Assembly (NCBI GenBank): GCA_023263785.1
Contig: JALQUO010000001.1
Span: forward strand, 124,001 to 188,000
Direction: 5' to 3'
Length of the DNA: 64,000 bases
Source: Rickettsiales bacterium
GTDB taxonomy: Bacteria > Pseudomonadota > Alphaproteobacteria > Rickettsiales > Midichloriaceae
Part shown: one piece after another, positions 1 to 8,882 of the stretch
How the letters are laid out: each line of letters opens with the position of its first letter
How positions within the stretch are numbered: the stretch's first letter is position 1
Made by a program: the position numbers and the translations under genes
Notes under the pieces: generated by a model
Told to the model about the DNA's origin: nothing
Seen by the model: the letters and a program-made list of their open reading frames with translations, nothing else
Databases searched by the model: none

Positions 1-266
1 AGGTTTTCTGGTTCGTGAGGATCTAATTGATCTGGTCTGCCTGTCTTTACATTGCAAAATCTACATGCTCTTGTGCAAACACTGCCAAGGATCATAAATG
101 CTGCATGTTTCTGACTCCAGCATTCTCCTCTGTTAGGACATGCTGCTTCTTCACAAACAGTATTTAGTTTGTTTTTTGAAACTATTTGAGATGTCTCATT
201 CAACTGTTTGCCTAACGGTGCTTTTGCTCTTATCCAAGTAGGCTTTTGTAGTGTTGTTGTAGTCAT
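1..266 (-). CDS. lipA: Lipoyl synthase, N-terminal part (cut by window edge)
   Basis: Only the first 88 residues are inside the window; the gene continues past position 1. LipA is a radical-SAM enzyme that inserts two sulfurs into octanoyl groups on E2 subunits and GcvH. Both iron-sulfur signatures are visible: the auxiliary-cluster motif C-x4-C-x5-C (Cys38, Cys43, Cys49, within [12 protein letters not shown]) and the radical-SAM CxxxCxxC motif (Cys64, Cys68, Cys71, within CTRACRFC). The ATG at 264-266 gives the usual short N-terminus. It is divergent from the acetyltransferase at 375. Its likely substrate, the pyruvate dehydrogenase E2, is encoded at 11203. Confidence 0.95.
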   Translation of the reverse strand, partial: MTTTTLQKPTWIRAKAPLGKQLNETSQIVSKNKLNTVCEEAACPNRGECWSQKHAAFMILGSVCTRACRFCNVKTGRPDQLDPHEPEN

Positions 267-374
267 TTTTATTTCATAAAATTATGACTCATCATAATAA
301 CAGAAGTTACAAACAAGTTAAACAGTTTGACACCCATAATTGAATTAGTTAAAATTGATTCAAAAAAATCCTCA

Positions 375-983
375 ATGAGTAGATTACTAGAAACAGGAAT
401 GATTCCTAAGCTACGCGAATTCTTCAGGAAGTTTCCTACAATACAACTTGGAAACGTTATCTTGCGTGACATGAGAATGAATGACAGTGAGGCATACTTT
501 GAGTATCTCAACAATCCTATGGTTAATCAGTTTTTGTCAGATGAGGATATTCCTAGGACTCAACAGGAAGCTCTAGAATGCGTAAAAATGTGGGGAAGTT
601 TATTCCATAACAAACAAGGTATTTTCTGGACAATAGCAGATGTATCAAACGATAGATTAATAGGATCAATAGGACTAAGCAGCTGGAACTTCTATAACAG
701 AAGGGTTGAGATCAGCTACGACATAGCTCATGACTACTGGGGAAAAGGAATAGCTACAAAGGCATTGAGTAATGTTTTAAAACTTGCGTTCAACGAAATG
801 ATGGTTTACAGGGTTGAGGCTAGAACGATGGAGGGGAATGCAGCATCACAGCACATTTTAAATAAATTTGGATTTAAAAAGGAAGGATCACTTCGCGGTT
901 ATAGAATCATAAGAGGTGAGCCAGCTGATATTTGTATGTACTCACTCATAAGGCCAGAGTATCCAGAAATTCTTCTGAAGTGA
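375..983 (+). CDS. GNAT family N-acetyltransferase (RimJ/RimL-like)
   Basis: 202-residue protein of the RimJ/RimL type of GNAT acetyltransferases, which acetylate protein N-termini or other amines with acetyl-CoA. The fold reads clearly: a beta-strand entry (LGNVILRDMRMND), a central strand ending in VEISYDIAHDYWGKGIATKAL, which is the acetyl-CoA pyrophosphate-binding loop (consensus Q/R-x-x-G-x-G/A), and the family ending ASQHILNKFGFKKEGSLRGY. I chose the ATG at 375; a TTG at 327 would add 16 residues and cannot be excluded. The substrate cannot be told from sequence. It is convergent with the next gene, 3 bases away. Confidence 0.85.
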   Translation: MSRLLETGMIPKLREFFRKFPTIQLGNVILRDMRMNDSEAYFEYLNNPMVNQFLSDEDIPRTQQEALECVKMWGSLFHNKQGIFWTIADVSNDRLIGSIGLSSWNFYNRRVEISYDIAHDYWGKGIATKALSNVLKLAFNEMMVYRVEARTMEGNAASQHILNKFGFKKEGSLRGYRIIRGEPADICMYSLIRPEYPEILLK

Positions 984-986
984 AGT

Positions 987-2006
987 TTATTCCACGAGTT
1001 CAATTGATTTATCTGTGGGTATTGCAACTTCAAGAAATGCAGTTGTTTTCTTATTTACAACGTATGAGTTTTCTGTTGCATATTGCACAGGAATCTCATT
1101 TATGAGCTTATTATTCTTAATTACATCAACAACGATTTTTCCTGCCTTTTCACCGATTTTCTTTTGATCTGGACCAACAGCAGCAAACACACCAAGTTCA
1201 ACTGTATCTACATCACTGCAAAGTACTGGTACCCAATTTTTTATTGCTACATCAACTATCCCCTTTATTGCACCCAAAGCTGTATTATCATTATCAATGA
1301 AGATTGCATCAACTGTATTGGATAGAGATTGCGCCATAAAAACTGCATCGTTAGTATTTTGTGCAATTCCTTCTTTGACAGTAATATTTAATCTATTCGC
1401 CTCCTCTTTTGTTTTTTCCACTAAAACAACAGAATTTGATTCCCCTGAATTATAAATGAGTCCTACTTTCTTCATATTTGGCAAAAGTTTTTTGAAGAAC
1501 TCGAATTGCTTTGCAGTTATATCGGGGGAGAAATTTGATACACCTGTAACATTGCCCTCAGGAGAAGTTAAAGAACTTACTATACCACTTGCAACAGGAT
1601 CTGTGACTGATGCAAATACTATTGGTATAGTTTTTGTTTGCCTTAGTGCAACTTGTGTGACAGTTGTGCCTATCGTGACGATCGCATCAACTCTCTGGTG
1701 TATAAATTTCTGAGTTATTTGCTGTGCTAAGCCTGAATCTGCCTGCGCTGACTCATAAATTATTTTTACATTTGGAACCTCTTCCTTAAGGATCTTTATC
1801 ACGCCATCAGCGGTTTTATCTAATGCTGGGTGGTCTATTGCTTTCAAAATACCAACTTTGAAAACGACATCATCTTGCTTATCTTTTTGTAAAGCTTTTA
1901 CACTAAAAAAAAGTGCTAAACCAAGAATCGCTATAAAACTCAGTATTGTGCCTTTTGAAAACATGTTAGATTTTTTATTGTTTTTGTTCGGTTTTAATTG
2001 TATCAT
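987..2006 (-). CDS. ABC transporter substrate-binding protein (TrpX/YtlA-like)
   Basis: 339 residues. An N-terminal hydrophobic segment (about 15-38, starting at an internal Met15 that could be the true start) is followed by a periplasmic-binding fold of the ABC_sub_bind family (PF04392), whose members include the tryptophan/tyrosine binding protein TrpX. Recognisable landmarks are FKVGILKAIDHPALD, VDAIVTIGTTVTQVA, IPIVFASVTDPVASGIV, GNVTGVSNF and GLIYNSGESNS. No lipobox is seen, so it may be anchored by the uncleaved helix or processed. No permease or ATPase partner lies next to it, so the transporter must be encoded elsewhere if functional. The ligand is unknown; aromatic amino acids are a family-based guess. 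Confidence 0.88.
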   Translation of the reverse strand: MIQLKPNKNNKKSNMFSKGTILSFIAILGLALFFSVKALQKDKQDDVVFKVGILKAIDHPALDKTADGVIKILKEEVPNVKIIYESAQADSGLAQQITQKFIHQRVDAIVTIGTTVTQVALRQTKTIPIVFASVTDPVASGIVSSLTSPEGNVTGVSNFSPDITAKQFEFFKKLLPNMKKVGLIYNSGESNSVVLVEKTKEEANRLNITVKEGIAQNTNDAVFMAQSLSNTVDAIFIDNDNTALGAIKGIVDVAIKNWVPVLCSDVDTVELGVFAAVGPDQKKIGEKAGKIVVDVIKNNKLINEIPVQYATENSYVVNKKTTAFLEVAIPTDKSIELVE

Positions 2007-2049
2007 ATAGGTTCTTACATATCAACATACTGAACTGATTAGATATACC

Positions 2050-2268
2050 ATGAACTGCTTTAAACCTCTTTTTAAACATAACAAAGAATTTGAATACATT
2101 TTTAACAAAAGCAATACAGGTTGTTTTGAGATGTTATCATTTGATAAAATTTTGAGATCAGAGGAAAAACCATATTATGTGATTGAATTCTCAGATGGCT
2201 CTACTGAGGAGCTAGATGTTACAGCTGCATCTGAAGCTTATGAGATAGCATCTAAAAAAACACTGTGA
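2050..2268 (+). CDS. Small hypothetical protein (72 aa)
   Basis: A 72-residue open frame in an otherwise gene-free stretch between the substrate-binding protein and tRNA-Leu. The C-terminal part (KPYYVIEFSDGSTEELDV, then an Ala-rich helix) looks like a small folded domain with two strands, a turn and a helix, and its composition is protein-like. A second in-frame ATG (MLSFDKIL) could be the real start, giving about 45 residues. I do not recognise a family. It is divergent from the 987-2006 gene with 43 bases between starts. Confidence 0.5.
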   Translation: MNCFKPLFKHNKEFEYIFNKSNTGCFEMLSFDKILRSEEKPYYVIEFSDGSTEELDVTAASEAYEIASKKTL

Positions 2269-2344
2269 AAAAAATCTCTTATACAGCCAGCAGGTGTAGG
2301 GCTATTGCATAGGAGTCATTTTAATTGTATTATCCATCACTACT

Positions 2345-2431
2345 GCGGCTGTGGTGGAATTGGTAGACACGCAACGTTGAGGTCGTTGTTCTCGAAAGGG
2401 ATTGAAAGTTCAAGTCTTTTCAGCCGCACCA
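2345..2431 (+). tRNA. tRNA-Leu (GAG)
   Basis: Complete class II tRNA. The acceptor arms GCGGCTG and CAGCCGC pair perfectly, with discriminator A and an encoded CCA (2429-2431). The anticodon stem CAACG/CGTTG closes the loop TTGAGGT, giving anticodon GAG. The D-arm carries TGGTAGAC, there is a long variable arm as expected for leucine, and the T-loop reads TTCAAGT. It lies 23 bases upstream of rpmB. Confidence 0.97.
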
Positions 2432-2453
2432 ATAAAATAAAAATTTATAGAAA

Positions 2454-2750
2454 ATGACAAGATTGTGTGAAATTACTGGTAAAAAAGCAATGTCAGGATG
2501 CAATGTTTCTCACTCAAACATTAAGACAAAAAGACGTTTCTTACCTAACCTACACTCTTTTTCTTTAAGAAGTGATATTCTTGGAAGAACAATTAGATTT
2601 AGACTTTCAGCGAACGGCATAAGAACTATTGAGCATAACTTAGGTCTTGATAACTATCTTTTGACAACAAAGGCTGCAAAATTAACTCCAAAGGCTCTTG
2701 AAGTAAAAAAACTTATACAAGAAGCTTTAGCAAATAAGGTTGAACAATGA
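2454..2750 (+). CDS. rpmB: 50S ribosomal protein L28
   Basis: 98 residues, a normal alphaproteobacterial length. The start MTRLCEITGKKAMSGCNVSHS, the middle KTKRRFLPNL and the ending GIRTIEHNLGLDNYLL identify bL28, a small protein of the 50S subunit near the exit-tunnel side. It follows tRNA-Leu by 22 bases, and its stop codon overlaps the start of the small lipoprotein gene in an ATGA arrangement, which suggests translational coupling. Confidence 0.97.
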   Translation: MTRLCEITGKKAMSGCNVSHSNIKTKRRFLPNLHSFSLRSDILGRTIRFRLSANGIRTIEHNLGLDNYLLTTKAAKLTPKALEVKKLIQEALANKVEQ

Positions 2751-2923
2751 AGCTAATCTCAAGAATCGCTCTTGTAACACTCTTGAGCGCTTGTAGTCCA
2801 TCAAAGGATTTAAGAGTTGAATACACTTATCCTAAGACTAAATATGAACAAGATGCTGAAAAGTTTGGTACCATAACAAAAGAGCCAATATATCTCTACA
2901 GAGACAAACAACAAAGCAAGTAG
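2747..2923 (+). CDS. Small putative lipoprotein (58 aa)
   Basis: ATG at 2747 overlaps the rpmB stop (ATGA). The 58-residue product has a short basic start (MKLISR), a hydrophobic core (IALVTLL) and a lipobox LSAC with Cys16, the hallmarks of a type II signal peptide. The mature part is about 42 residues, charged and Tyr-rich (VEYTYPKTKYEQD). I recognise no family. The coupled start and clean lipobox argue that this is a real gene even though it is short. It ends 39 bases before pnp. Confidence 0.7.
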   Translation: MKLISRIALVTLLSACSPSKDLRVEYTYPKTKYEQDAEKFGTITKEPIYLYRDKQQSK

Positions 2924-2962
2924 GCAATCCTACAAAAATCTTTTTAATTTTTTAAACAAGTA

Positions 2963-5134
2963 ATGTCTGAAATATTCACATCAACAACTAATTGGAACAA
3001 CATAGAATTAAAACTGGAAACTGGTAGGTTTGCCAAACAAGCTGATGGAGCTGTTCTTGTATCCCTTGGACAAACAACAGTTTTATGTACAGCTGTAGTT
3101 CAAGAGAAAGAACCTGAAATACAGGATTTTACAGACATGAGTGTTTTCTATCAGGAGAGATTTTATGCCGCAGGGAAAGTTCCAGGTGGGTTTGTAAAAA
3201 GAGAAGGAAAGCCATCAGATAAGGAAACTCTTACATCAAGAATAGTAGACAGATCTCTCAGGCCAATCGTCAAACTCAGAAACGATCAAGCCCTTCAGGT
3301 TATGTGTACTGTACTCTCATATGATGGAGAAAATCTTCCTGATCTAGCTGCATTGATTGGTTCTACAGCTGCAATAAAATTAGCTGGCATCGACTGCAAA
3401 ACAGTTGCAGGCACAAGGATATGTGTGTTAGGTGGTAATAATGTTATGAATCCAAAGTTCAAGGAAGTAGAGGAGGGATCTGCTGAATTGTTTATTAGTG
3501 GCACAAAAGATGCAATAACAATGATTGAGTGCAATGCATCTGAGAAATCCAAAAAAGAAGTTCTAGAGATTCTGAAGGCAGCACATAAAAGCATATCTGA
3601 GGCAGTTAGTATCATAGATGAATTAGTTGAGAAATCAGGTGTTAAAACTGTTGAGATAAAAGATTCTCAAAATAAAGATTTAGAAGACATCATCAAAAGT
3701 ATAAGAAAGCTAAAATCTTATAAGAGTTTAACAGCTGTATTTGAGGAAAAGAAAAAGAAATCAAGATATTCTCAGATAAAAAGCTCTGAGAAATCAATAT
3801 ATGAACACCTCAAAAACGATACAGATAAAAATATCATAAAGCTTGCCCTTGACAGCATCAAAGACGAAATAATTCGTAATAAGATTATTCAGAAAAAAAC
3901 AAGGATAGATGGTAGGGCATATGATGAAATTAGAGAGATAAATTGTTCTGTTGGGGTTTTGCCAAAGGTTCATGGATCAGCACTCTTCTCCAGAGGTGAG
4001 ACGCAAGTCTTATCAGTCATAACAATTGGTGGACGCCAGGATATGCAGATGGTCGAAGACGTTACAAGTGTTAAATCTGAAAGGTTTATGCTCCACTACA
4101 ATTTCCCATCATTTTCTGTTGGTGAGATCGGACAGATGAAAGGTCTAAGCAGAAGAGAAATTGGACATGGAAACCTTGCACGTAAGTCAATAATTCCAGT
4201 ATTACCAAATATTGATAAATATTCTGTTAGAGCTGTAGCTGAGGTTTTAGAGTGTAATGGATCTTCTTCTATGGCGAGTGTTTGCGCAACGTCTCTAGCT
4301 CTTATGGATGCTGGTATCCCAATACCGAAGCATGTTGCCGGAATCGCAATGGGCATGATTGAAGCAGACAAGAAAACCATAATTTTGTCAGACATAATGG
4401 GTGATGAAGATCATCTAGGAGATATGGATTTCAAGCTTGCAGGAACAGTAGATGGAATCACAGCAATGCAGATGGATACCAAGACAGAAGGAGTTAAATA
4501 CGAAATCCTTGAAAGAATCTTAGACCAAGCAATAGTTGGAATAAAATTCATAATTGCTAGAATGCATAAAGCAATAGTTTCACATAGGAATGTTGTGAGT
4601 GAAGATGCGCCAAAGATGATGACAATTCAAATATCTAAAGATAACATCAGAACTCTTATAGGACCAGGTGGAAAAACAATAAAGGAGATAAGTGCAGCTG
4701 CAAAGGCTAAAATAGACATCGACGATGATGGTAATGTCACAATCAATGCTGCGACAAGTGCAGATATGGATCTTGCAATACAGAAGATAAATAGCGTAGT
4801 CTCACCTTTTAGAGTAGGTAATGTATATGATGCAACTGTTTCAAGGATAGTTGAATTCGGAGTGTTTGTTAAGCTCATGGGTGGCGTTGAAGGATTTATC
4901 CATGTTAGTGATCTCTCAGATAGCTTTGTTGAGTCAATTGAAGACTTCATAAAGGTTGGACAAGAGGTAAAAGCTAAAATGATCGGTTTTGATAGAAATG
5001 GAAAAGTTAAGCTTTCATTAAAATCTCAGCAGGAAAAACAACAACCTGAACAGCAACAAGCAGAGAATCAATTAGAAACACCTACAAAGGTCATAGGTGG
5101 AAAGGAAAAGGAGAAGAAGAAGAGATTCTTCTAA
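2963..5134 (+). CDS. pnp: Polyribonucleotide nucleotidyltransferase (PNPase)
   Basis: 723 residues, full length. PNPase degrades RNA 3' to 5' with phosphate and is a degradosome enzyme. Order of parts: first RNase PH domain (GAVLVSLGQTTVLCT, then FYAAGKVPGGFVKREG), a helical linker, second RNase PH domain (GRAYDEIREI, FSRGETQVL, GEIGQMKGLSRREIGHG, and LSDIMGDEDHLGDMDFKLAG, which holds the catalytic Asp residues), a KH domain with GPGGK (about residue 570) and an S1 domain (GNVYDATVSRIVEFGVFVKL). It ends in a Gln- and Lys-rich tail. The linker around 225-310 is very Lys-rich. It is convergent with the skp-like gene 6 bases away. Confidence 0.98.
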   Translation: MSEIFTSTTNWNNIELKLETGRFAKQADGAVLVSLGQTTVLCTAVVQEKEPEIQDFTDMSVFYQERFYAAGKVPGGFVKREGKPSDKETLTSRIVDRSLRPIVKLRNDQALQVMCTVLSYDGENLPDLAALIGSTAAIKLAGIDCKTVAGTRICVLGGNNVMNPKFKEVEEGSAELFISGTKDAITMIECNASEKSKKEVLEILKAAHKSISEAVSIIDELVEKSGVKTVEIKDSQNKDLEDIIKSIRKLKSYKSLTAVFEEKKKKSRYSQIKSSEKSIYEHLKNDTDKNIIKLALDSIKDEIIRNKIIQKKTRIDGRAYDEIREINCSVGVLPKVHGSALFSRGETQVLSVITIGGRQDMQMVEDVTSVKSERFMLHYNFPSFSVGEIGQMKGLSRREIGHGNLARKSIIPVLPNIDKYSVRAVAEVLECNGSSSMASVCATSLALMDAGIPIPKHVAGIAMGMIEADKKTIILSDIMGDEDHLGDMDFKLAGTVDGITAMQMDTKTEGVKYEILERILDQAIVGIKFIIARMHKAIVSHRNVVSEDAPKMMTIQISKDNIRTLIGPGGKTIKEISAAAKAKIDIDDDGNVTINAATSADMDLAIQKINSVVSPFRVGNVYDATVSRIVEFGVFVKLMGGVEGFIHVSDLSDSFVESIEDFIKVGQEVKAKMIGFDRNGKVKLSLKSQQEKQQPEQQQAENQLETPTKVIGGKEKEKKKRFF

Positions 5135-5140
5135 ATCTCT

Positions 5141-5746
5141 TTATTTCTTTTCCTTTTTGTCTTTAGGTGCACTCGCATCTACCTTTTTATCTTCTGATTT
5201 CTTTTCTTCTTCAGATTGGAATTTTACCTCTACAGTAGGTAAAGCTTTATTTAATTCTTCAAGAACAGCATCAGTGATGTCGAGCTTCGCATCTGAATAG
5301 AACACAGCAGCTTTTTCTATGACAATTTCATATCCATTCTTCTCAGCTTGGCTTTTCACTATCTCAGTTGTTTTATCTACAAGGATCTGAGTTGCATTTC
5401 TATGAGCCTCTTCTAGTGTTGAATGTTGACCATATGATTTCTTTTGCAATTCAGCTACTTCTTTGCTTATTTCATCATTCTTTTTATCTATGGCATCTTG
5501 AGATAAAGCATTCTTTTTTGTTTCAAGCTCCTGATATTTTTTCTTCAGATCTCCTTCTGATTTCTGAATTTCTTCTCTGAACTGTTCATTTTTTTTCTGA
5601 ACCTGCTTCATGATTTCAGCGTATGCAACAGAGTTTTCTATTATCTTTCTTGTTTCAACAACAGTTATTTTATTGTCAGCAGCAAAGACAGGGTTTATTA
5701 GTGAGAGTGAAATAGCGCTTATCATTAAGCGTTTTTTAAGTAGCAT
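5141..5746 (-). CDS. OmpH/Skp family periplasmic chaperone
   Basis: Starting at the ATG of MLLKKRLMISAISLSLINP gives 201 residues with a signal peptide cleaved near VFA-AD; upstream codons in the same frame do not look coding. The body is a long Lys/Glu/Gln-rich coiled coil (KKNEQFREEIQKSEGDLKKK through DEISKEVAELQKK), then GYEIVIEKAAVFYSDAKLDITDAVL, the typical C-terminal strand-helix of Skp/OmpH proteins, which carry unfolded outer-membrane proteins across the periplasm. It ends in a charged tail of SEEEKKSEDKK type. The usual neighbour bamA is not in the window. Confidence 0.85.
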   Translation of the reverse strand: MLLKKRLMISAISLSLINPVFAADNKITVVETRKIIENSVAYAEIMKQVQKKNEQFREEIQKSEGDLKKKYQELETKKNALSQDAIDKKNDEISKEVAELQKKSYGQHSTLEEAHRNATQILVDKTTEIVKSQAEKNGYEIVIEKAAVFYSDAKLDITDAVLEELNKALPTVEVKFQSEEEKKSEDKKVDASAPKDKKEKK

Positions 5747-6020
5747 TTTAAGATTTTTTAATTTTGTTAACTCGTAGAACATGAGGATAACATCTAGATT
5801 ACTGCTGTCAAGAACTTTTCTTGCAATTGTTGCCACACTACAAACATTATGATATATTGAATTGTAATTAATGATTGTTCTTCTTAATTCACAAAATAGA
5901 ATTAAGCTCATCATTGGGTAATCGTTTTTCCATTTTTCTTTTTTGTCCAAAAAGTTTTACACATAGCATTTTTTGGTAACTAAGGTTCATGGGAAGAATT
6001 TTTATACTGAATAAAAAAAC

Positions 6021-8564
6021 ATGACAACTCCTGGAGATACAGAAAATAAAAATCAGCGAAAAGTCTTAACAATAAAAGGTAAGGATTTCGGAAGAAGTAC
6101 ATTAACTGTACAAGCTAAAACACCACAGAAAGTTTCAACATACAATGGTAGTACAGTTGTAGTAATAAACAAAAAGAAACAGGAAGAGGATAAACTAGGA
6201 ACGCTCACAACAGCAGAAAAAAATAGCAGGCTGAAAGCACTAAGAAATTCTCTAACTGAAGATGAAAAACCATCTGCAAAAGAATTTGTATTTGAAAAAC
6301 GTCAGATCAGAGAAATCGTTGCGCCTAAAAAACCTGAAGAACAGGAGACATTGCGAGAAGCAATTCCTGAGGTAGTGAAAGAAGTTGTACAACAACAACT
6401 TAGACCAGAGCGTAAACCTTTTGTTAGGAGAACTCCTGAGGTTAACTTTGAATCTGATACTAAGAAGAAGTTCAAGGACTTAAACGTTAGAGCTGCTGAT
6501 GTTAAAACTGCCACAGATGAAAAACCAGTTGAGCAAGAAACTACAAAGGTTGTAACTGCTGCTGCTAGCATAAAACAGATTGAGGCAAACAAAAAGAAAG
6601 TTACTCATACAAAGACTAAGACCTTTGTTGAGGATGAGTCAGTAAATAACTCTACAGCAAATAAAAATAAAACTAGAGGTAATGCAAAGCTCTCAGCGTC
6701 ACATATAGCAAAGATCGAAAGCGGTGACACAGAAAGCCTCTTTAGAACTCACCTAAAAAAGAAAAAGAAACATATTGTACAACAGACAACTCAAGAAAAG
6801 GTTCTGAGAGATGTTGTGGTATCTGATGCAATAACTGTTGCAGACCTTGCAAACAAAATGTCAGAAAAAGGTAGCACAGTCGTCAAAGTCTTGATGAAAA
6901 TGGGTATGATGGCAACAATCAACCAAGTTATAGATGCCGATACAGCTGAGTTAGTTGCAACAGAGCTAGGACACAGAGTTCAAAGAATTACAGAGGATAA
7001 TGTCATTAGGAATCTCATAGGTGATGAAATCGTGAATGATGAAACAATCGTCAGAAGGGCTCCGGTTGTTACTGTCATGGGACACGTTGACCATGGAAAG
7101 ACATCTCTCCTTGATGCCCTCAGGAAAACAGATGTTGCTGCTAAGGAGTACGGTGGAATAACTCAGCACATAGGTGCTTATGAGGTACACCTACCAGACG
7201 GTCAATCAATCACATTCCTTGATACTCCTGGACATGAGGCCTTCTCAGCCATGAGGATGCGTGGTGCTAAAGTCACAGACATAATAATCCTAGTTGTTGC
7301 GGCAGACGATGGAATAAAAGCACAAACAATTGAGGCAATAAGCCATGCTAAGGCAGCTAAGGTTCCAATAATTGTAGTTGTAAATAAGATGGATAAGCCA
7401 ACTGCTAACTTTGACCTTGTGAAGCAATCTCTTCTGCAGCACGACATAATTCCTGATGACTTCGGCGGTGATGTGATGGTGATTGGTATCTCTGCTATGA
7501 CAGGCCTAGGACTTGATAACCTGATCGAAGCAATCCTTCTCCAGGCAGAACTACTAGATCTCAAAGCAAACAATAAGGGCAGAGGAAAAGGTTATATAAT
7601 TGAAGCTAGACTTGATAAGATAAAGGGCTTCACAGCATCACTTCTCATTCAGAGCGGAGAACTCAAAGTTGGCGATATAATTGTTGCAGGACACGTCTTC
7701 GGAAGAGTTAGAACAATGTGCGATGACAAGGGGCAGCAAATCAAGCTTGCAGGGCCTTCTATGCCAGTCGAAATAACTGGTCTTGATAGTGTTCCTGTTG
7801 CAGGGGATGAGTTCTTTGTAATGCAAAACGAGAAGTCAGCTAGAGAACTTGTTGAAATGCTTCAGACAAAGGCAAACGAGGTGAAACTCCTATCGAAAAC
7901 CGGCAAACCTAAGACATTACAGGAGTTATTTACTCATAGCCGTGATGATGTGAAGGAAATAGCGATAATCGTCAAAGCAGATGTCCATGGATCAGCAGAA
8001 GCGATCTTGCATAGCCTGAATAAAATTGAACACCCAGAAGTTAAGGTAAAAGTCCTTCACTATGGAGCTGGCGGGATCAATGAATCAGACGTTATGCTTG
8101 CTGCAGCGTCAAAAGCATTAATAGTTGGATTCAATGTCAGACCTAATGCAAATGCAAAAGAAATGGCTATGAAGATGGGTGTTGAGATGAAATTTTATTC
8201 AGTCATATATCACCTAATAGATGACGTTAAAGCAATCATCTCAGACGTCTTATCTCCTGTCGAGAGAGAAAATATACTCGGAATGATTGAAATCAGAAAG
8301 GTCTTTGACACAAGTAAATTTGGAAAAATTGCAGGATGTTATGTCAAAGAGGGTATTGTCAGAAGGAATTGCTCTGTACGTCTCATCAGAGATAACCAAG
8401 TAATTCATACAAGTACATTACACTCTCTGAAGCGTCAGAAAGATGATACTAAAGAAGTCAAGGAAGGCTTTGAGTGTGGTATAACAATCGATGGATTTGA
8501 TGACATAAGAGTTGGAGACATGATTGAATCGTTCGAAATTGTCTCTGAGAAAAAAACATTATAA
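6021..8564 (+). CDS. infB: Translation initiation factor IF-2
   Basis: 847 residues. IF-2 is the GTPase that places initiator tRNA on the 30S subunit and promotes subunit joining. The N-terminal 300 residues are low-complexity and Lys-rich, as in the family. The G domain is complete: G1 GHVDHGKT near 354, switch II DTPGHEAF, G4 NKMDKP and G5 SAMTGLG. It is followed by domain II, domain III and the fMet-tRNA-binding C-terminal domain (GFECGITIDGFDDIRVGD). Despite long A-rich runs in the N-terminal region, the frame is intact. It starts a plus-strand group with yciI (6 bases downstream) and rppH. The nusA gene that normally precedes it is absent here. Confidence 0.98.
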   Translation: MTTPGDTENKNQRKVLTIKGKDFGRSTLTVQAKTPQKVSTYNGSTVVVINKKKQEEDKLGTLTTAEKNSRLKALRNSLTEDEKPSAKEFVFEKRQIREIVAPKKPEEQETLREAIPEVVKEVVQQQLRPERKPFVRRTPEVNFESDTKKKFKDLNVRAADVKTATDEKPVEQETTKVVTAAASIKQIEANKKKVTHTKTKTFVEDESVNNSTANKNKTRGNAKLSASHIAKIESGDTESLFRTHLKKKKKHIVQQTTQEKVLRDVVVSDAITVADLANKMSEKGSTVVKVLMKMGMMATINQVIDADTAELVATELGHRVQRITEDNVIRNLIGDEIVNDETIVRRAPVVTVMGHVDHGKTSLLDALRKTDVAAKEYGGITQHIGAYEVHLPDGQSITFLDTPGHEAFSAMRMRGAKVTDIIILVVAADDGIKAQTIEAISHAKAAKVPIIVVVNKMDKPTANFDLVKQSLLQHDIIPDDFGGDVMVIGISAMTGLGLDNLIEAILLQAELLDLKANNKGRGKGYIIEARLDKIKGFTASLLIQSGELKVGDIIVAGHVFGRVRTMCDDKGQQIKLAGPSMPVEITGLDSVPVAGDEFFVMQNEKSARELVEMLQTKANEVKLLSKTGKPKTLQELFTHSRDDVKEIAIIVKADVHGSAEAILHSLNKIEHPEVKVKVLHYGAGGINESDVMLAAASKALIVGFNVRPNANAKEMAMKMGVEMKFYSVIYHLIDDVKAIISDVLSPVERENILGMIEIRKVFDTSKFGKIAGCYVKEGIVRRNCSVRLIRDNQVIHTSTLHSLKRQKDDTKEVKEGFECGITIDGFDDIRVGDMIESFEIVSEKKTL

Positions 8565-8570
8565 AAAAAG

Positions 8571-8882
8571 ATGAGAAACCTCTTTGTTGTGATCTTGAAA
8601 TACATCAAGCCAATTGATGTTGTTGACTTGCACAGAAGTAATCATATGAAGTTTCTAGATGAAAATTATGCGAAGGGCTTGTTTATTGCATCTGGAAGAA
8701 AAGTCACACAAGACGGTGGAGTCATTATTGCCTGTTGTGACTCAATTCAAGAACTACAGGAAATACTTTCAGCAGATCCATTTCATTTGGAAAAGGTTGC
8801 AGAATATGCAATTCATGAGTTCACACCAACAAAGTACATAAAGGCTTTAGAAAAATGTTTAAAGGTTACAGAAGAGGAATAG
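8571..8882 (+). CDS. YciI family protein
   Basis: 103 residues of the YCII-related dimeric alpha/beta-barrel family. Features include the opening strand FVVILKYIKPIDVVDLHRSNHMKFL, in which the His and following residues match the family's conserved H-x-x-(Y/F)L region, then GLFIASGRKVTQDGGVIIACC and the ending ADPFHLEKVAEYAIHEFTP, the family's typical DPF motif. The biochemical role of stand-alone YciI proteins is largely unknown. It lies 6 bases after infB and overlaps the start of rppH by 28 bases, so the three are probably co-transcribed. Confidence 0.9.
   Translation: MRNLFVVILKYIKPIDVVDLHRSNHMKFLDENYAKGLFIASGRKVTQDGGVIIACCDSIQELQEILSADPFHLEKVAEYAIHEFTPTKYIKALEKCLKVTEEE

Noticed and set aside
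3295-4950. Three open frames of about 100 codons on the strand opposite pnp
   Set aside because: They mirror the codons of a well-conserved gene, have no start context, and lie wholly inside it.
5747-5950. N-terminal extension of the Skp-like gene up to position 5950
   Set aside because: The added 68 residues lack family similarity and would bury the signal peptide that begins at the ATG at 5744-5746.
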